Shown here: positions 23,801 through 31,143 of the stretch, piece by piece | Numbering within the stretch: position 1 is the stretch's first letter | Layout: each line of letters begins with the position of its first letter | Assembly (NCBI GenBank): GCA_017521295.1 | Contig: JAFXDF010000079.1 | Span: 1 to 38,001, forward strand | Length of the DNA stretch: 38,001 nt | Direction of reading: 5' to 3' | DNA from: Clostridia bacterium | GTDB taxonomy: Bacteria > Bacillota > Clostridia > Oscillospirales > Butyricicoccaceae | The notes under the pieces: generated by a model | Told to the model about the DNA's origin: nothing | The model's input: the letters and a program-made list of their open reading frames with translations, nothing else | Databases searched by the model: none | Made by a program: the position numbers and the translations under genes

Positions 23801-24063
23801 CATCGATAACCCAGGAAATATACCAACGCCGCCTGCACAAGCAGGATGGCAGGCACGCCGAGGATGAACTTTTTATGCCTGGTTTTGTGGCGCAGCAGCA
23901 GCATACTCAAAAGCAGCGCCGGAGAGCCTCCCAGGGCGGCCGTCAGCAGAAGGGTGCCCTCGGGCACACGCCACTTCCCTGCCGCGGCCCGAACCTTATC
24001 CACCGTGCACAGGATGAGGGCCACCAGGTTGATCTCCAAAAGATAGACTTGCCAGAGGTTCAT
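23800..24063 (-). CDS. DUF1294 family membrane protein, 87 aa
   Basis: A small protein with three hydrophobic segments (about 5-20, 37-57, 68-85). It shows the DUF1294 pattern: an N-terminal helix ending in DKVRAAAGKWRVPE, LLLTAALGGSPALLLSMLLLRHKTRHKKF, then a C-terminal helix. Function is unknown. The start overlaps the stop of the SGNH hydrolase gene by 4 nt, so it is the third gene of the rsmA operon. Confidence 0.88.
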   Translation of the reverse strand: MNLWQVYLLEINLVALILCTVDKVRAAAGKWRVPEGTLLLTAALGGSPALLLSMLLLRHKTRHKKFILGVPAILLVQAALVYFLGYR

Positions 24064-24680
24064 CGGATATAGGGCGCGATCATGGCAAAGGCCATTTCGG
24101 CCACAACACGGGTAGCCCGTGCGCTGTAGTGGCGCTTGGGGGTGGCTACCTCGCTGAAGAACCCGTCGGGGTCACCGGAAAAGGCATTGTAGGTATCCAG
24201 CACGGGCACGTTCCGGATCATGCAAAGCTCGCACAGGGAGCTGTTCCAGCCGGGGAGGCGCATCTGCCCCTCCAGACCGCAGTAATCCTCGGCATACCAG
24301 GGGATCAGCAGGCTCATGGGCTGGATCTCCCGGCGCTTGCACAGGGAGAACAGATGGGCCATATCCTCCAGATAGCCCTCCAGGTCGGCATCCTCCTGGC
24401 GGACGCAGTTGGTGCCGAAGCCGAAGATGCAGATATCGGCCTCGTTGTCCACCACGCTGGCCTGGAAATTGGCGATGGCGAAATCGGTCTGGGTGTCGCT
24501 GACACCGCAATTCAGCACCCGAACCTGCTCATAGCCCGCTTCCCAAAACAGCTCCTGCAGCACTTCGGGATAGGCCTCCTGCCGGGGACCGTCCTGCTGG
24601 GTGTCGCCCAGATAATACCGGGTGTTGGAATCACCGAAGCAGACGATGTTCACCGGCTTGTTTCTGTCCAGAATCTTCAT
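24060..24680 (-). CDS. SGNH/GDSL-type hydrolase
   Basis: A 206-residue esterase-like protein without signal peptide. Block I is VCFGDSNT with nucleophile Ser18, block II NCGVSDTQTDFA (oxyanion Gly), block III FGFGTNC (Asn). In block V the catalytic His is probably His184 (PKRHYSA), but the usual aspartate three residues before it is a proline. The triad may therefore be incomplete or use another acid. GGGAGG precedes ATG. It lies 12 nt behind rsmA and is coupled to a DUF1294 gene. Substrate unknown; acyl or acetyl ester hydrolysis is the family norm. Confidence 0.85.
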   Translation of the reverse strand: MKILDRNKPVNIVCFGDSNTRYYLGDTQQDGPRQEAYPEVLQELFWEAGYEQVRVLNCGVSDTQTDFAIANFQASVVDNEADICIFGFGTNCVRQEDADLEGYLEDMAHLFSLCKRREIQPMSLLIPWYAEDYCGLEGQMRLPGWNSSLCELCMIRNVPVLDTYNAFSGDPDGFFSEVATPKRHYSARATRVVAEMAFAMIAPYIR

Positions 24681-24692
24681 GGTAACCTCCCG

Positions 24693-25553
24693 TTATCCGT
24701 TCATTTCCTTCAGTTTCACGGCGATGGCGTCAAAATCGGCCAGAGAAAGGGCTTCGCCACGGACGCCGGGGGCAAATCCCAGTCCGGTCAGCAGCTCTTC
24801 AGCCTGGGCCTTGGAGAGGCTCTTGCCGTACTCCATGCAAAGGCCGTTGGCAAAGGTTTTTCTGCGATTGGCAAAGGCCGCCCGGATCACCCGGAAAACC
24901 TCTTTCCTTGTGGCCGCCGTCACCGGCGTCTTGTGGGCGTCCAGCCGCAGCACCACCGAATCCACCTTGGGGGCCGGGATGAACAGATCGTGGGGTACGT
25001 CCAGGATCATCTCCGGCTGGGCAAAATAGGCCACCTGGGCGGAAAAGGCGCTGTAATCCTTGTCGCCGGGACCGGCGCAGATGCGCTGGGCGGCCTCTTT
25101 CTGCACCATAACCACTACGCGGTCAAAGCAGCCGCACTCCAGCAGGGCGGTGATGGCCGGCGTGGTGATATAATAGGGCAGATTGGCACAGGCAATCACC
25201 AGGGCGTCGCCGAAATGCTCCTTGCACAGGGCCGGCAGGTCGGTCTTGAGCACGTCGCCCTCCACCAGAGTGAAGTTGTCGTAGGCGGCCATGGTCTCGT
25301 TGAGGATGGCCGGCAGGCGGCGGTCCAGCTCCACGGCCACCACCTGTTTGGCCCGCTTGCACAGCTGGGCGCTGAGGGCGCCGATGCCCGGGCCGATCTC
25401 CACCACACAGGTGTCGGGAGTGATTCCGGCCCCTTCGGCGATGGCGGCGGGGATCTGGTCGTCGCAGAGGAAATTCTGGCCCAGATCCTTGGAAAATTTG
25501 AATCCGTGCCGGGCAAGCAGCAGCTTGATTTGATTGATGTCACAAAGGTTCAT
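24693..25553 (-). CDS. rsmA: 16S rRNA (adenine(1518)-N(6)/adenine(1519)-N(6))-dimethyltransferase
   Basis: RsmA (KsgA) dimethylates two adjacent adenines near the 3' end of 16S rRNA as a late check on 30S assembly. The 286-residue protein has KDLGQNFL (about 22-29), SAM motif VEIGPGIGALS, acidic VELD, and the catalytic ANLPYYITTP, with the C-terminal helical domain intact. The start is uncertain: ATG 25553 with weak GGTGA 5 nt upstream, or GTG 25562. It has its own promoter, which lies inside the 3' end of folA. Confidence 0.96.
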   Translation of the reverse strand: MNLCDINQIKLLLARHGFKFSKDLGQNFLCDDQIPAAIAEGAGITPDTCVVEIGPGIGALSAQLCKRAKQVVAVELDRRLPAILNETMAAYDNFTLVEGDVLKTDLPALCKEHFGDALVIACANLPYYITTPAITALLECGCFDRVVVMVQKEAAQRICAGPGDKDYSAFSAQVAYFAQPEMILDVPHDLFIPAPKVDSVVLRLDAHKTPVTAATRKEVFRVIRAAFANRRKTFANGLCMEYGKSLSKAQAEELLTGLGFAPGVRGEALSLADFDAIAVKLKEMNG

Positions 25554-25588
25554 TGTATTCACCGTCGTTTACTCGATTCTTGCTCTTT

Positions 25589-25617
25589 ATTATACTTCAG
25601 ATGGGGTCTTCTGTCCA
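25589..25617 (-). promoter_or_regulatory. Promoter of the rsmA operon
   Basis: Minus strand TGGACA (25612-25617), 17-bp spacer, TATAAT (25589-25594), overlapping the last codons of folA. Confidence 0.75.
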
Positions 25618-26087
25618 GCGGCCTTTCGGGTATAGGTCACATAGGTGTACGGGATGCTGCCCCCATGGCTGGGGCCCTCCTCCCGGTCGTAGAGTGTTTC
25701 ATCAAATGGCGGAAAGAAGGTGTCCCCCTCCACCGTGCAGCCGATCTCGGTGATGTACAGCCTGTCGGCCAGAGGCAGGGCTTCTTCGTACAGCTTCGCG
25801 CCGCCGGCGATATAGATATCCCGGTCCCCGGCCAGGGTCATAGCCTCTTCCAGGGTCGCCGCCGTCAGCAGGTCTTCACCCTCATAGCGCCGGGTGGCAG
25901 AAAGGATGATGTTCCGACGGCCGGGCAGCGGCCGGCCGATCTCCTCATAGGTGCGGCGGCCCATAATGACGGCGTTGCCAAGGGTCAGCTCCCGAAAGCG
26001 CAGCTGTTCGCCGGGGATCTTCCAGGGGATCCGGCCATCCCGGCCGATGACCCGGTTTTGCGCGTATGCCACAATGATAGCGATCAC
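25590..26087 (-). CDS. folA: Dihydrofolate reductase
   Basis: Reduces dihydrofolate to tetrahydrofolate with NADPH. The 165-residue protein has the N-terminal IAIIVAYAQNRVIGRDGRIPW (split over residues 2-22), with substrate-binding acid Glu27 in WKIPGEQLRF as in many Gram-positive enzymes, GRRTYEEIGRPLPGRRNIILS and IYIAGGAKLYEEAL with the NADPH-binding Gly-Gly. The start is GTG 26087, 7-8 nt after GGGAGGT. No thyA is adjacent. It lies just downstream of one copy of the 38-bp terminator repeat. Confidence 0.95.
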   Translation of the reverse strand: MIAIIVAYAQNRVIGRDGRIPWKIPGEQLRFRELTLGNAVIMGRRTYEEIGRPLPGRRNIILSATRRYEGEDLLTAATLEEAMTLAGDRDIYIAGGAKLYEEALPLADRLYITEIGCTVEGDTFFPPFDETLYDREEGPSHGGSIPYTYVTYTRKAAGQKTPSEV

Positions 26088-26130
26088 GGTGCCACCTCCC
26101 TTTTATTGTTACATCATAGCACAAGAATGG

Positions 26131-26168
26131 AAAAAAGACCACCCGGAATCGGGTGGTCTTTTGCAAAA
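26131..26168 (-). terminator. Terminator, copy 1 of a 38-bp direct repeat
   Basis: AAAAAAGACCACCCG-GAAT-CGGGTGGTCTTTT with GCAAAA after it. It follows the stop codon of the 202-aa gene on the minus strand. It is base-for-base identical over 38 bp to 26892-26929, including the unpaired GCAAAA. Confidence 0.9.
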
Positions 26169-26777
26169 TCATTCCATCAGCAAGCGATAGGGCTGGTTAT
26201 CGCTGTGCCACGACCATTTTTCAAAAAAGGTCTTGATCTGATTGTCCATGTAGTAGGGATTGATATCCTGTTTCATAGCAGGCGGATCGTCATTTTCCGA
26301 CAGGGACGCGAACAGTTCCGCGATATCCGCGTTCAGCCGGGAAAGATACTCCAGTTCCTCGTTACTGATCTGCCCGTCCTTCATGATACCATTACATACA
26401 ACGCCGTTGGTTTCCCACCAACCGGCAACAAGGGTGTGGGCAATATACTGAAAGTCAAACAGACCGGTATAACAGTTTCTACTTCCGGTGGTTTGGAAAC
26501 AAGTGGCGTAGATCTTCTGGGTGGTGTGCAGTTCGTTAAACAGATTGGAAAGATAAATGAGTTTATTGCCGGTTTGTTCATCCACGGGCCGCGCACCGGG
26601 GACGGAAACGATGTGCTCCAGTTCATAAGCAATATCAAACAGCAGATGATAGGTTTGGGCTGTCATCACGTTTTCCATGCGATCTTTTTCTTTTGCGGCG
26701 GTGATGTTTTTCCAGATGGAAACAGCGAAAAGGAGTGCGAAGATTGCAACAAGCCACAAAGCGGTTTTTCGTTTCAT
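26169..26777 (-). CDS. Unknown membrane-anchored protein, 202 aa, in a repeat-flanked cassette
   Basis: I do not recognise this protein. The start ATG 26777 follows GAAAGGAGCG. The N-terminus MKRKTALWLVAIFALLFAV is a classic uncleaved signal anchor (helix about 5-22), so the rest is probably outside the membrane. The outer domain is mainly helical by appearance. It has three cysteines, two of them close together in ATCFQTTGSRNCYTG, possibly a disulfide. The gene is visibly AT-richer and uses more rare codons than its neighbours. It has its own promoter (26821-26849) and lies exactly between two identical 38-bp terminator copies, separating rpsI from folA. The features suggest a recently acquired unit. 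Confidence 0.75.
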   Translation of the reverse strand: MKRKTALWLVAIFALLFAVSIWKNITAAKEKDRMENVMTAQTYHLLFDIAYELEHIVSVPGARPVDEQTGNKLIYLSNLFNELHTTQKIYATCFQTTGSRNCYTGLFDFQYIAHTLVAGWWETNGVVCNGIMKDGQISNEELEYLSRLNADIAELFASLSENDDPPAMKQDINPYYMDNQIKTFFEKWSWHSDNQPYRLLME

Positions 26778-26820
26778 TTTACGCTCCTTTCGAGGGATTG
26801 CTAATGAAGTTTTTTGTTCT

Positions 26821-26849
26821 ATTGTAGCACAATGATATGCTTTTGAAAA
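26821..26849 (-). promoter_or_regulatory. Promoter of the 202-aa cassette gene
   Basis: Minus strand TTTTCA (26844-26849), 17-bp spacer, TACAAT (26821-26826). Confidence 0.55.
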
Positions 26850-26891
26850 TACGGCACAAAAAATTTTACAGTATTTCCGCTTAAAACGGAA

Positions 26892-26929
26892 AAAAAAGAC
26901 CACCCGGAATCGGGTGGTCTTTTGCAAAA
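26892..26929 (-). terminator. Terminator of rplM-rpsI, copy 2 of the 38-bp direct repeat
   Basis: Same sequence and orientation as 26131-26168. It lies 13 bp after the rpsI stop codon, the natural place for the ribosomal operon terminator, so this is probably the original copy. Confidence 0.9.
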
Positions 26930-26942
26930 CCGTAAAATACGA

Positions 26943-27347
26943 TCAGCGCTTGGAGAACTGGGGGGCGCGACGAGCGGCCTTCAGACCGTACTTCTTACGC
27001 TCCTTCATACGAGAGTCGCGGGTCAGGAAACCGGCGGCCTTCAGAGCGGGACGGAACTCGGCATCAGCCTGGATCAGAGCGCGGGACAGACCGTGACGGA
27101 TAGCACCAGCCTGGCCGGTGAAGCCGCCGCCCTGGACCTTGACCTCGACGTCGAACTTGCCTTCGACACCGACGCACTCGATGGGCTGCTTGACGATGTA
27201 CTTCAGGGTCTCCATACCGAAGTAGTTATCCAGAGTACGATTGTTGATGGTGATGACGCCGGTGCCGCCGGGGATCAGACGGACGCGAGCAATGGAGCTC
27301 TTTCTTCTGCCGGTGCCGTAGAAATAAGCCTTCTTAGGTGTATACAT
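26943..27347 (-). CDS. rpsI: 30S ribosomal protein S9
   Basis: A 134-residue uS9. The family segments [15 protein letters not shown] (about 10-24), [19 protein letters not shown] and the C-terminal [16 protein letters not shown] tail, which reaches the P-site tRNA, are all intact. It follows rplM by 19 nt in the conserved rplM-rpsI operon. Codons are of the highly expressed type. Confidence 0.98.
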   Translation of the reverse strand: MYTPKKAYFYGTGRRKSSIARVRLIPGGTGVITINNRTLDNYFGMETLKYIVKQPIECVGVEGKFDVEVKVQGGGFTGQAGAIRHGLSRALIQADAEFRPALKAAGFLTRDSRMKERKKYGLKAARRAPQFSKR

Positions 27348-27366
27348 GTTCGGTTACCTCCCCTTC

Positions 27367-27795
27367 TTATTCAGCCCACATTTCGGGCTTCTGAGCGGCA
27401 TTGTCATGCTGCTCGCCTTCGTAGATCTTGCAGCGCAGCAGAGACCAGCGGCCGATGCTGTTCTTGGGCAGCATGCCCTTGATAGCAATCTTCATTGCCA
27501 GGCAGGGCTTCTTGGCCATCAGGGTCTTGTACTGGGTCTCCTTCAGACCGCCGACGTAACCGGAGTGGGTACGATAATACTTATCGATCAGCTTGTTGCC
27601 GGTCAGCACAGCCTTACCAGCGTTGATGATGATGACATAGTCACCGCAGTCAACATGGGGGGTGTACTCAACCTTGTGCTTGCCCTTCAGCAGGGAAGCG
27701 GCAGTGGCAGCCACGCGGCCCAGGGGCTTGCCGGCGGCGTCCAGGATGTACCATTTGCGTTCAATGGTCTCGTTCTTTGCCATGAAAGTGGACAT
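27367..27795 (-). CDS. rplM: 50S ribosomal protein L13
   Basis: A 142-residue uL13, the standard length. Motifs: WYILDAAGKPLGRVAATAAS, HVDCGDYVIIINA, and AIKGMLPKNSIGR. I placed the start at ATG 27795, 7-8 nt after GGAGGAA; a longer in-frame reading to 27810 begins within the ribosome site itself. First gene of the rplM-rpsI operon. Confidence 0.98.
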   Translation of the reverse strand: MSTFMAKNETIERKWYILDAAGKPLGRVAATAASLLKGKHKVEYTPHVDCGDYVIIINAGKAVLTGNKLIDKYYRTHSGYVGGLKETQYKTLMAKKPCLAMKIAIKGMLPKNSIGRWSLLRCKIYEGEQHDNAAQKPEMWAE

Positions 27796-27855
27796 GTTCT
27801 CTTCCTCCATTATATTTCAACTATTAAAATTGAACGAAATTTTTTCGGCTTTATT

Positions 27856-27884
27856 GTTATATCATACAAAGCCTTCTATGTCAA
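27856..27884 (-). promoter_or_regulatory. Promoter of rplM-rpsI
   Basis: Minus strand perfect TTGACA (27879-27884), 17-bp spacer, TATAAC (27856-27861). The surrounding 200-bp gap (27820-28020) is very AT-rich and otherwise shows nothing I can name. Confidence 0.85.
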
Positions 27885-27987
27885 CAACTTTTTTTGGAAA
27901 AATCAATTTACAAATCGGGCGCTTCGTTTTTCGCCGTTTTGCTCGATTTTACGCCTGTTTTCTAAAAAGCAATTTTACTTTTTTCGC

Positions 27988-28016
27988 TTGCACTTTTTCC
28001 TGATTTTCAGTAGAAT
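27988..28016 (+). promoter_or_regulatory. Promoter of the TtcA-family gene
   Basis: TTGCAC (27988-27993), 17-bp spacer, TAGAAT (28011-28016); about 22 bp before the start codon. Confidence 0.65.
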
Positions 28017-28037
28017 CGTTGCAGGAGCTGATGTATC

Positions 28038-28754
28038 ATGCAAAAACTCATGTCCCAGGTGCGCAAGTGCGTGCGGGATTACAACATGCTGGAGCCGGGA
28101 GACCGTGTGGTTGCAGGGGTTTCGGGCGGCAAGGACTCTCTGGCCCTTCTGCGGCTGATGGCCGAGCTGCGGGACCACTCCCCCGTCCCCTTTTCCCTGC
28201 ACGCGGTGACCCTGGACATGGGGTACAAGGAGATGGACTTCTCTCCCGTTGCCGATCTGTGTGCCCGGCTGAAGGTGCCCTACACCGTCAAGCAAACCCA
28301 GATCCGGGAGATCGTTTTTGACATCCGCAAGGAGGATAATCCCTGCGCTTTGTGCGCCAAGCTGCGCCGTGGCATCCTTAACGATGCCGCCCTGGAGCTG
28401 GGGGCCAACAAGGTGGCCCTGGGCCATCATTACGACGATGCCATCGAGACCTTTCTGCTGTCCATGATCTATGAGGGGCGCCTCAGCAGCTTTTTGCCGG
28501 TGACCTATATGGACCGCACCGGGCTGACCCTCATCCGGCCCATGCTGTATCTTCACGAAAAGACCATCAGCAACTTCGTGGCCCGGGAAAGCCTGCCGGT
28601 GGTGCACAACCCCTGCCCCGCCGACAAAAACACCAAGCGGGAGGATGTGAAGGCCCTGCTCTATGAGCTGGAGGGCCGGTATCCCGGACTGAAGGACAAC
28701 ATTTTCGGCGGCCTGCAGCGCTCTCCCCTGCCCGGCTGGAAACCGGTGAAATAA
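28038..28754 (+). CDS. TtcA/TilS-family ATPase, probable tRNA 2-thiolation enzyme
   Basis: A 238-residue PP-loop ATP pyrophosphatase. The PP-loop is VSGGKDS (28-34). A CxxC (NPCALCAKLRRG, about 102-113) and a third cysteine in VVHNPCPAD match the TtcA pattern, where they bind an Fe-S cluster, and GHHYDDAIETFLL is the family's second nucleotide motif. TtcA thiolates C32 of some tRNAs. In Gram-positive genomes short TtcA-like proteins of this type are common, and their exact tRNA target is less certain. GCAGGAGCTGATGTATC precedes ATG. Followed by a large palindromic terminator region. Confidence 0.87.
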   Translation: MQKLMSQVRKCVRDYNMLEPGDRVVAGVSGGKDSLALLRLMAELRDHSPVPFSLHAVTLDMGYKEMDFSPVADLCARLKVPYTVKQTQIREIVFDIRKEDNPCALCAKLRRGILNDAALELGANKVALGHHYDDAIETFLLSMIYEGRLSSFLPVTYMDRTGLTLIRPMLYLHEKTISNFVARESLPVVHNPCPADKNTKREDVKALLYELEGRYPGLKDNIFGGLQRSPLPGWKPVK

Positions 28755-28759
28755 ATCAC

Positions 28760-28899
28760 AAGGGCCTGCTGCAAAACACCTGTCATTCTGAGGACAAGGT
28801 CCGAAGAATCTCCACCCCAGGCAGAATCTGCCGATATGGGGAGATCCCTCGACTGTGCTCGGGATGACATGATGGGTGTTTTGCAGCAGGCCCTTTCTT
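28760..28899 (+). terminator. Long-stem terminator enclosing a palindromic element
   Basis: AAGGGCCTGCTGCAAAACACC (28760-28780) pairs perfectly with GGTGTTTTGCAGCAGGCCCTT (28875-28895), a 21-bp stem followed by TCTTTTT. The loop is the palindromic repeat at 28781-28869. It may also end the convergent prolyl-tRNA editing gene. Confidence 0.75.
28781..28869. repeat. Interspersed palindromic element (TGTCATTCTGAG type, MITE-like)
   Basis: The left end TGTCATTCTGAG matches the right end CTCGGGATGACA when G-U pairs are allowed. Inner parts GAATCTCC/GGGGAGATCC and GGCAGA/TCTGCC extend the palindrome. Sequences with TGTCATTCTGAG...GAAGAATCTC ends are a recurrent non-coding repeat in many bacterial genomes. 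There is no ORF inside. Confidence 0.65.
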
Positions 28900-28900
28900 T

Positions 28901-29416
28901 TTATGCTTCCACCTCTTCGGGGATATCCAAAATCTGAGGCTCATGGCCGGTGCGGAGGAAGTACTTGTGCAGCAGATCGTCGGTTTTCATGGCGATGCTG
29001 GCGTTGTTCTTCAGGGGGTGCATACCCACCTCGTCCAGGGACAGCACATCCCGGTCGATGAGCAGGTTCACCTGGTGGCCTTCATCAAACACCAGGCCCA
29101 GGGGGGTGATGGAGCCGGGCTCCACGCCCAGCAGCTCATAGAGCTTGTCGGCCTCACCGAAGCTCAGGCGGGAAGAGCCGATGAGCTTGGACACCACAGA
29201 GGTCTTGAACCGCTTGTCGGCACGGATGAGCAGCAGATAAAACACCGTCTTCTGGCGGTTGCACAGAAACAGATTCTTGCAGATGGGGGCGCCCAGCTGC
29301 TTTTCGGCCTCGGCCAGTTCCTCCATGGAGCCGGCTTCGGGGTGCTCCACCTTGCGGTAAGGGATGTTCAGTTCTTCCAGCAGGGCGTACATGCTCTGGG
29401 GATCACAACGGTTCAT
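28901..29416 (-). CDS. Prolyl-tRNA editing protein ProX/YbaK family
   Basis: A 171-residue free-standing editing domain; such proteins hydrolyse mischarged Ala- or Cys-tRNA(Pro). It has the N-terminal helix LLEELNIPYRKVEHPEA typical of the ProX/PrdX branch, the conserved lysine in ICKNLFLCNRQ, the GSSRLSFGEADKLYELLGVEPGSITPLGL segment, and the DEGHQVNLLID strand. The stop side meets the palindromic terminator; the start overlaps the end of a DMT transporter gene by 4 nt. Confidence 0.9.
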   Translation of the reverse strand: MNRCDPQSMYALLEELNIPYRKVEHPEAGSMEELAEAEKQLGAPICKNLFLCNRQKTVFYLLLIRADKRFKTSVVSKLIGSSRLSFGEADKLYELLGVEPGSITPLGLVFDEGHQVNLLIDRDVLSLDEVGMHPLKNNASIAMKTDDLLHKYFLRTGHEPQILDIPEEVEA

Positions 29417-30324
29417 TTGGAAAGTTCCTCCTTGGATTTTCTTCCGGGTAATTTCACTTCGGTGACCAGAATGGCGCTGACGATGAGGGCGCCGCCGATA
29501 AACAGACGGGCCGAGGGCTCGTCATAGCCCAGCACCACCGACAGGGTGCAGGCAAAGACCGATTCGATGGTGTAGATAACGGCGGCCTTGGTGGGCGGCA
29601 CGAACTTCTGGGCATAGCTCTGGCAGAGGCCCGAGCCGATGGTGGGAAAGAGCACCAGCAGGATGACGGTGGTGAAGAACTTGCCCACGGCTACCCCCTC
29701 CATGGTGAAGCCGCCGGAGAACAGGGCCACGGTGCCCGAAATGGCGGAGGCGAACATCAGCGGCAGGATGGTCAAAAGGGTGGTCTTGGTGGTGCGGCCG
29801 CACCAGGTGATACAGGTCACCTGGAAGGACCAGCAGACGGCGCAGCCCAGGGTGATCAGATTGCCCAGGTTGAACTGCAGGCCCTCACCGGGAGCCATAT
29901 TCAGCACGTACAGACCGGCCACGCACAACGGCAGGGCCAGAAAGACGGTCTTTTCGGCCTTTTGCCGGAGGATCATCCAGGAGGTGATGGGCACCAGCAC
30001 CACATAGGCGGCGGTGATAAAGGAGCCGTTGGCCGGGGTGGTGTACAACAGGCCCCACACCTGGGTGGCCTGGCAGAGGTAATACAAAACGCCCAGGATC
30101 AGGCCGTGGAGCCAGTCCTGTTTGGTGGCCTTCCGCACGTCCTTCCAGAAGAAGGGCAGCATGAGGAGCACCGCCATGGCATAGCGGATGGAAACATAGG
30201 CATTGGTGTCGATACCGGTGTTGGCGATGTCCTCGCACCAGACAAAGGACGCGCCCCAGAAGAGGGTGGCCATCAGCAGCAGCGTTTCCATAAAAAAGGG
30301 ACGCTCATTCAGCGGTTTTTTCAA
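29413..30324 (-). CDS. DMT-superfamily (EamA) transporter
   Basis: A 303-residue inner-membrane protein with about ten hydrophobic segments forming two EamA repeats (about 10-145 and 155-290). Family features are the N-terminal LFWGASFVW and FITAAYVVLVPI at the end of repeat 1, and KAAVIYTIESVFACTLSVVLGYDE in repeat 2. Substrates in this family are mostly amino acids or metabolites and cannot be assigned. The start is TTG 30324, 8 nt after AAAGGAGG, better supported than the later ATG. It has a near-consensus promoter and is coupled to the ProX gene. Confidence 0.88.
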   Translation of the reverse strand: MKKPLNERPFFMETLLLMATLFWGASFVWCEDIANTGIDTNAYVSIRYAMAVLLMLPFFWKDVRKATKQDWLHGLILGVLYYLCQATQVWGLLYTTPANGSFITAAYVVLVPITSWMILRQKAEKTVFLALPLCVAGLYVLNMAPGEGLQFNLGNLITLGCAVCWSFQVTCITWCGRTTKTTLLTILPLMFASAISGTVALFSGGFTMEGVAVGKFFTTVILLVLFPTIGSGLCQSYAQKFVPPTKAAVIYTIESVFACTLSVVLGYDEPSARLFIGGALIVSAILVTEVKLPGRKSKEELSK

Positions 30325-30361
30325 TTGACAAGCCTCCTTTTTCGGATTTCATAACCATGTT

Positions 30362-30390
30362 ATTATACCGATATTTCCCGTTGGTGTCAA
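30362..30390 (-). promoter_or_regulatory. Promoter of the DMT transporter-ProX operon
   Basis: Minus strand TTGACA (30385-30390), 17-bp spacer, TATAAT (30362-30367): full consensus at optimal spacing. Confidence 0.9.
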
Positions 30391-30395
30391 TGTGC

Positions 30396-30424
30396 TTGCC
30401 GAGATAGGCGGGGTGTGGTACACT
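30396..30424 (+). promoter_or_regulatory. Promoter of the HAD phosphatase gene
   Basis: TTGCCG (30396-30401), 17-bp spacer, TACACT (30419-30424). Its -35 lies only 5 bp from the -35 of the divergent promoter, so the two may compete for polymerase. Confidence 0.6.
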
Positions 30425-30452
30425 AAAGAAAAATCCCCCGGGAGGTTTTCTT

Positions 30453-31106
30453 ATGCACCGGAAACAAATCCTTTTCTTTGACCTGGACGGCACCCTCACC
30501 GATTCGGCACCCGGTATCCTCAACAGCGTCACCTATGCCCTGGAAAAGATGGGCATTCCCGTGGAGGACCGCCGGGCGCTCTACCGCTTCATCGGGCCTC
30601 CCCTGCTGGACTCTTTCCGGGATTATTACGGTATGGACAGCAAGCGCGCCGAGCAGGCGGTGGCCTTTTACCGGGAATATTTCTCGGCAGGCGGTCTGTT
30701 TGAAAACAGCGTGTACGAGGGGATCCCTTCCCTGCTGGCCGACCTCCGGGCGGCGGGAAAGACTCTGGCGGTGGCAACCTCCAAGCCGGAGGTCTTTACT
30801 CACCGCATTCTGGAGCGGTTCGACCTGGCCAAGTATTTTGATTTCATCGGCGCGGCCACCCTGGACGAAAGCCGCAACCAAAAGCACCAGGTGGTGGCCC
30901 ACACCCTTGCCCTGTGCGGCCATCCGCCCCTGGACAGCGTGGTGATGGTGGGCGACCGGCACCACGACGTGGAGGGCGCCCGGGTCAACGGGCTGGAGAC
31001 GGTAGGCGTGCTCTACGGCTTCGGTGACCGGGCCGAGCTGGAGCAGGCCGGTGCCGCCGCCATCGCCGAAACGGTGGCAGACCTGCGGAAGATTTTGTTG
31101 GGATAA
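30453..31106 (+). CDS. HAD-superfamily hydrolase, phosphoglycolate phosphatase-like
   Basis: A 217-residue haloacid dehalogenase-type phosphatase. Motif I is FFDLDGTLTDS with nucleophile Asp10 and acid Asp12, motif II VATSKPE (Thr/Ser), and motif III/IV MVGDRHHDVEGA with the metal aspartates. A helical cap (about 18-85) of the Gph/PpaX type is present. The relative closest in style is phosphoglycolate or pyrophosphate phosphatase, but substrate range in this family is broad. CGGGAGGT precedes ATG. Single-gene unit with terminator. Confidence 0.9.
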   Translation: MHRKQILFFDLDGTLTDSAPGILNSVTYALEKMGIPVEDRRALYRFIGPPLLDSFRDYYGMDSKRAEQAVAFYREYFSAGGLFENSVYEGIPSLLADLRAAGKTLAVATSKPEVFTHRILERFDLAKYFDFIGAATLDESRNQKHQVVAHTLALCGHPPLDSVVMVGDRHHDVEGARVNGLETVGVLYGFGDRAELEQAGAAAIAETVADLRKILLG

Positions 31107-31107
31107 G

Positions 31108-31137
31108 AAAAAAGCACCCCGTTTGGGGTGCTTTTCT
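31108..31137. terminator. Bidirectional terminator between the HAD and FMN-protein genes
   Basis: A 10-bp stem AAAGCACCCC/GGGGTGCTTT (31111-31120 with 31125-31134), loop GTTT, flanked by A-run and T-run. Confidence 0.92.
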
Positions 31138-31143
31138 TTATGT

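Noticed and set aside
24129..26804. An 891-codon plus-strand frame across five genes
   Set aside because: Antisense to the SGNH, rsmA, folA and cassette genes, all with clear motifs and ribosome sites. It is an artefact of codon bias.
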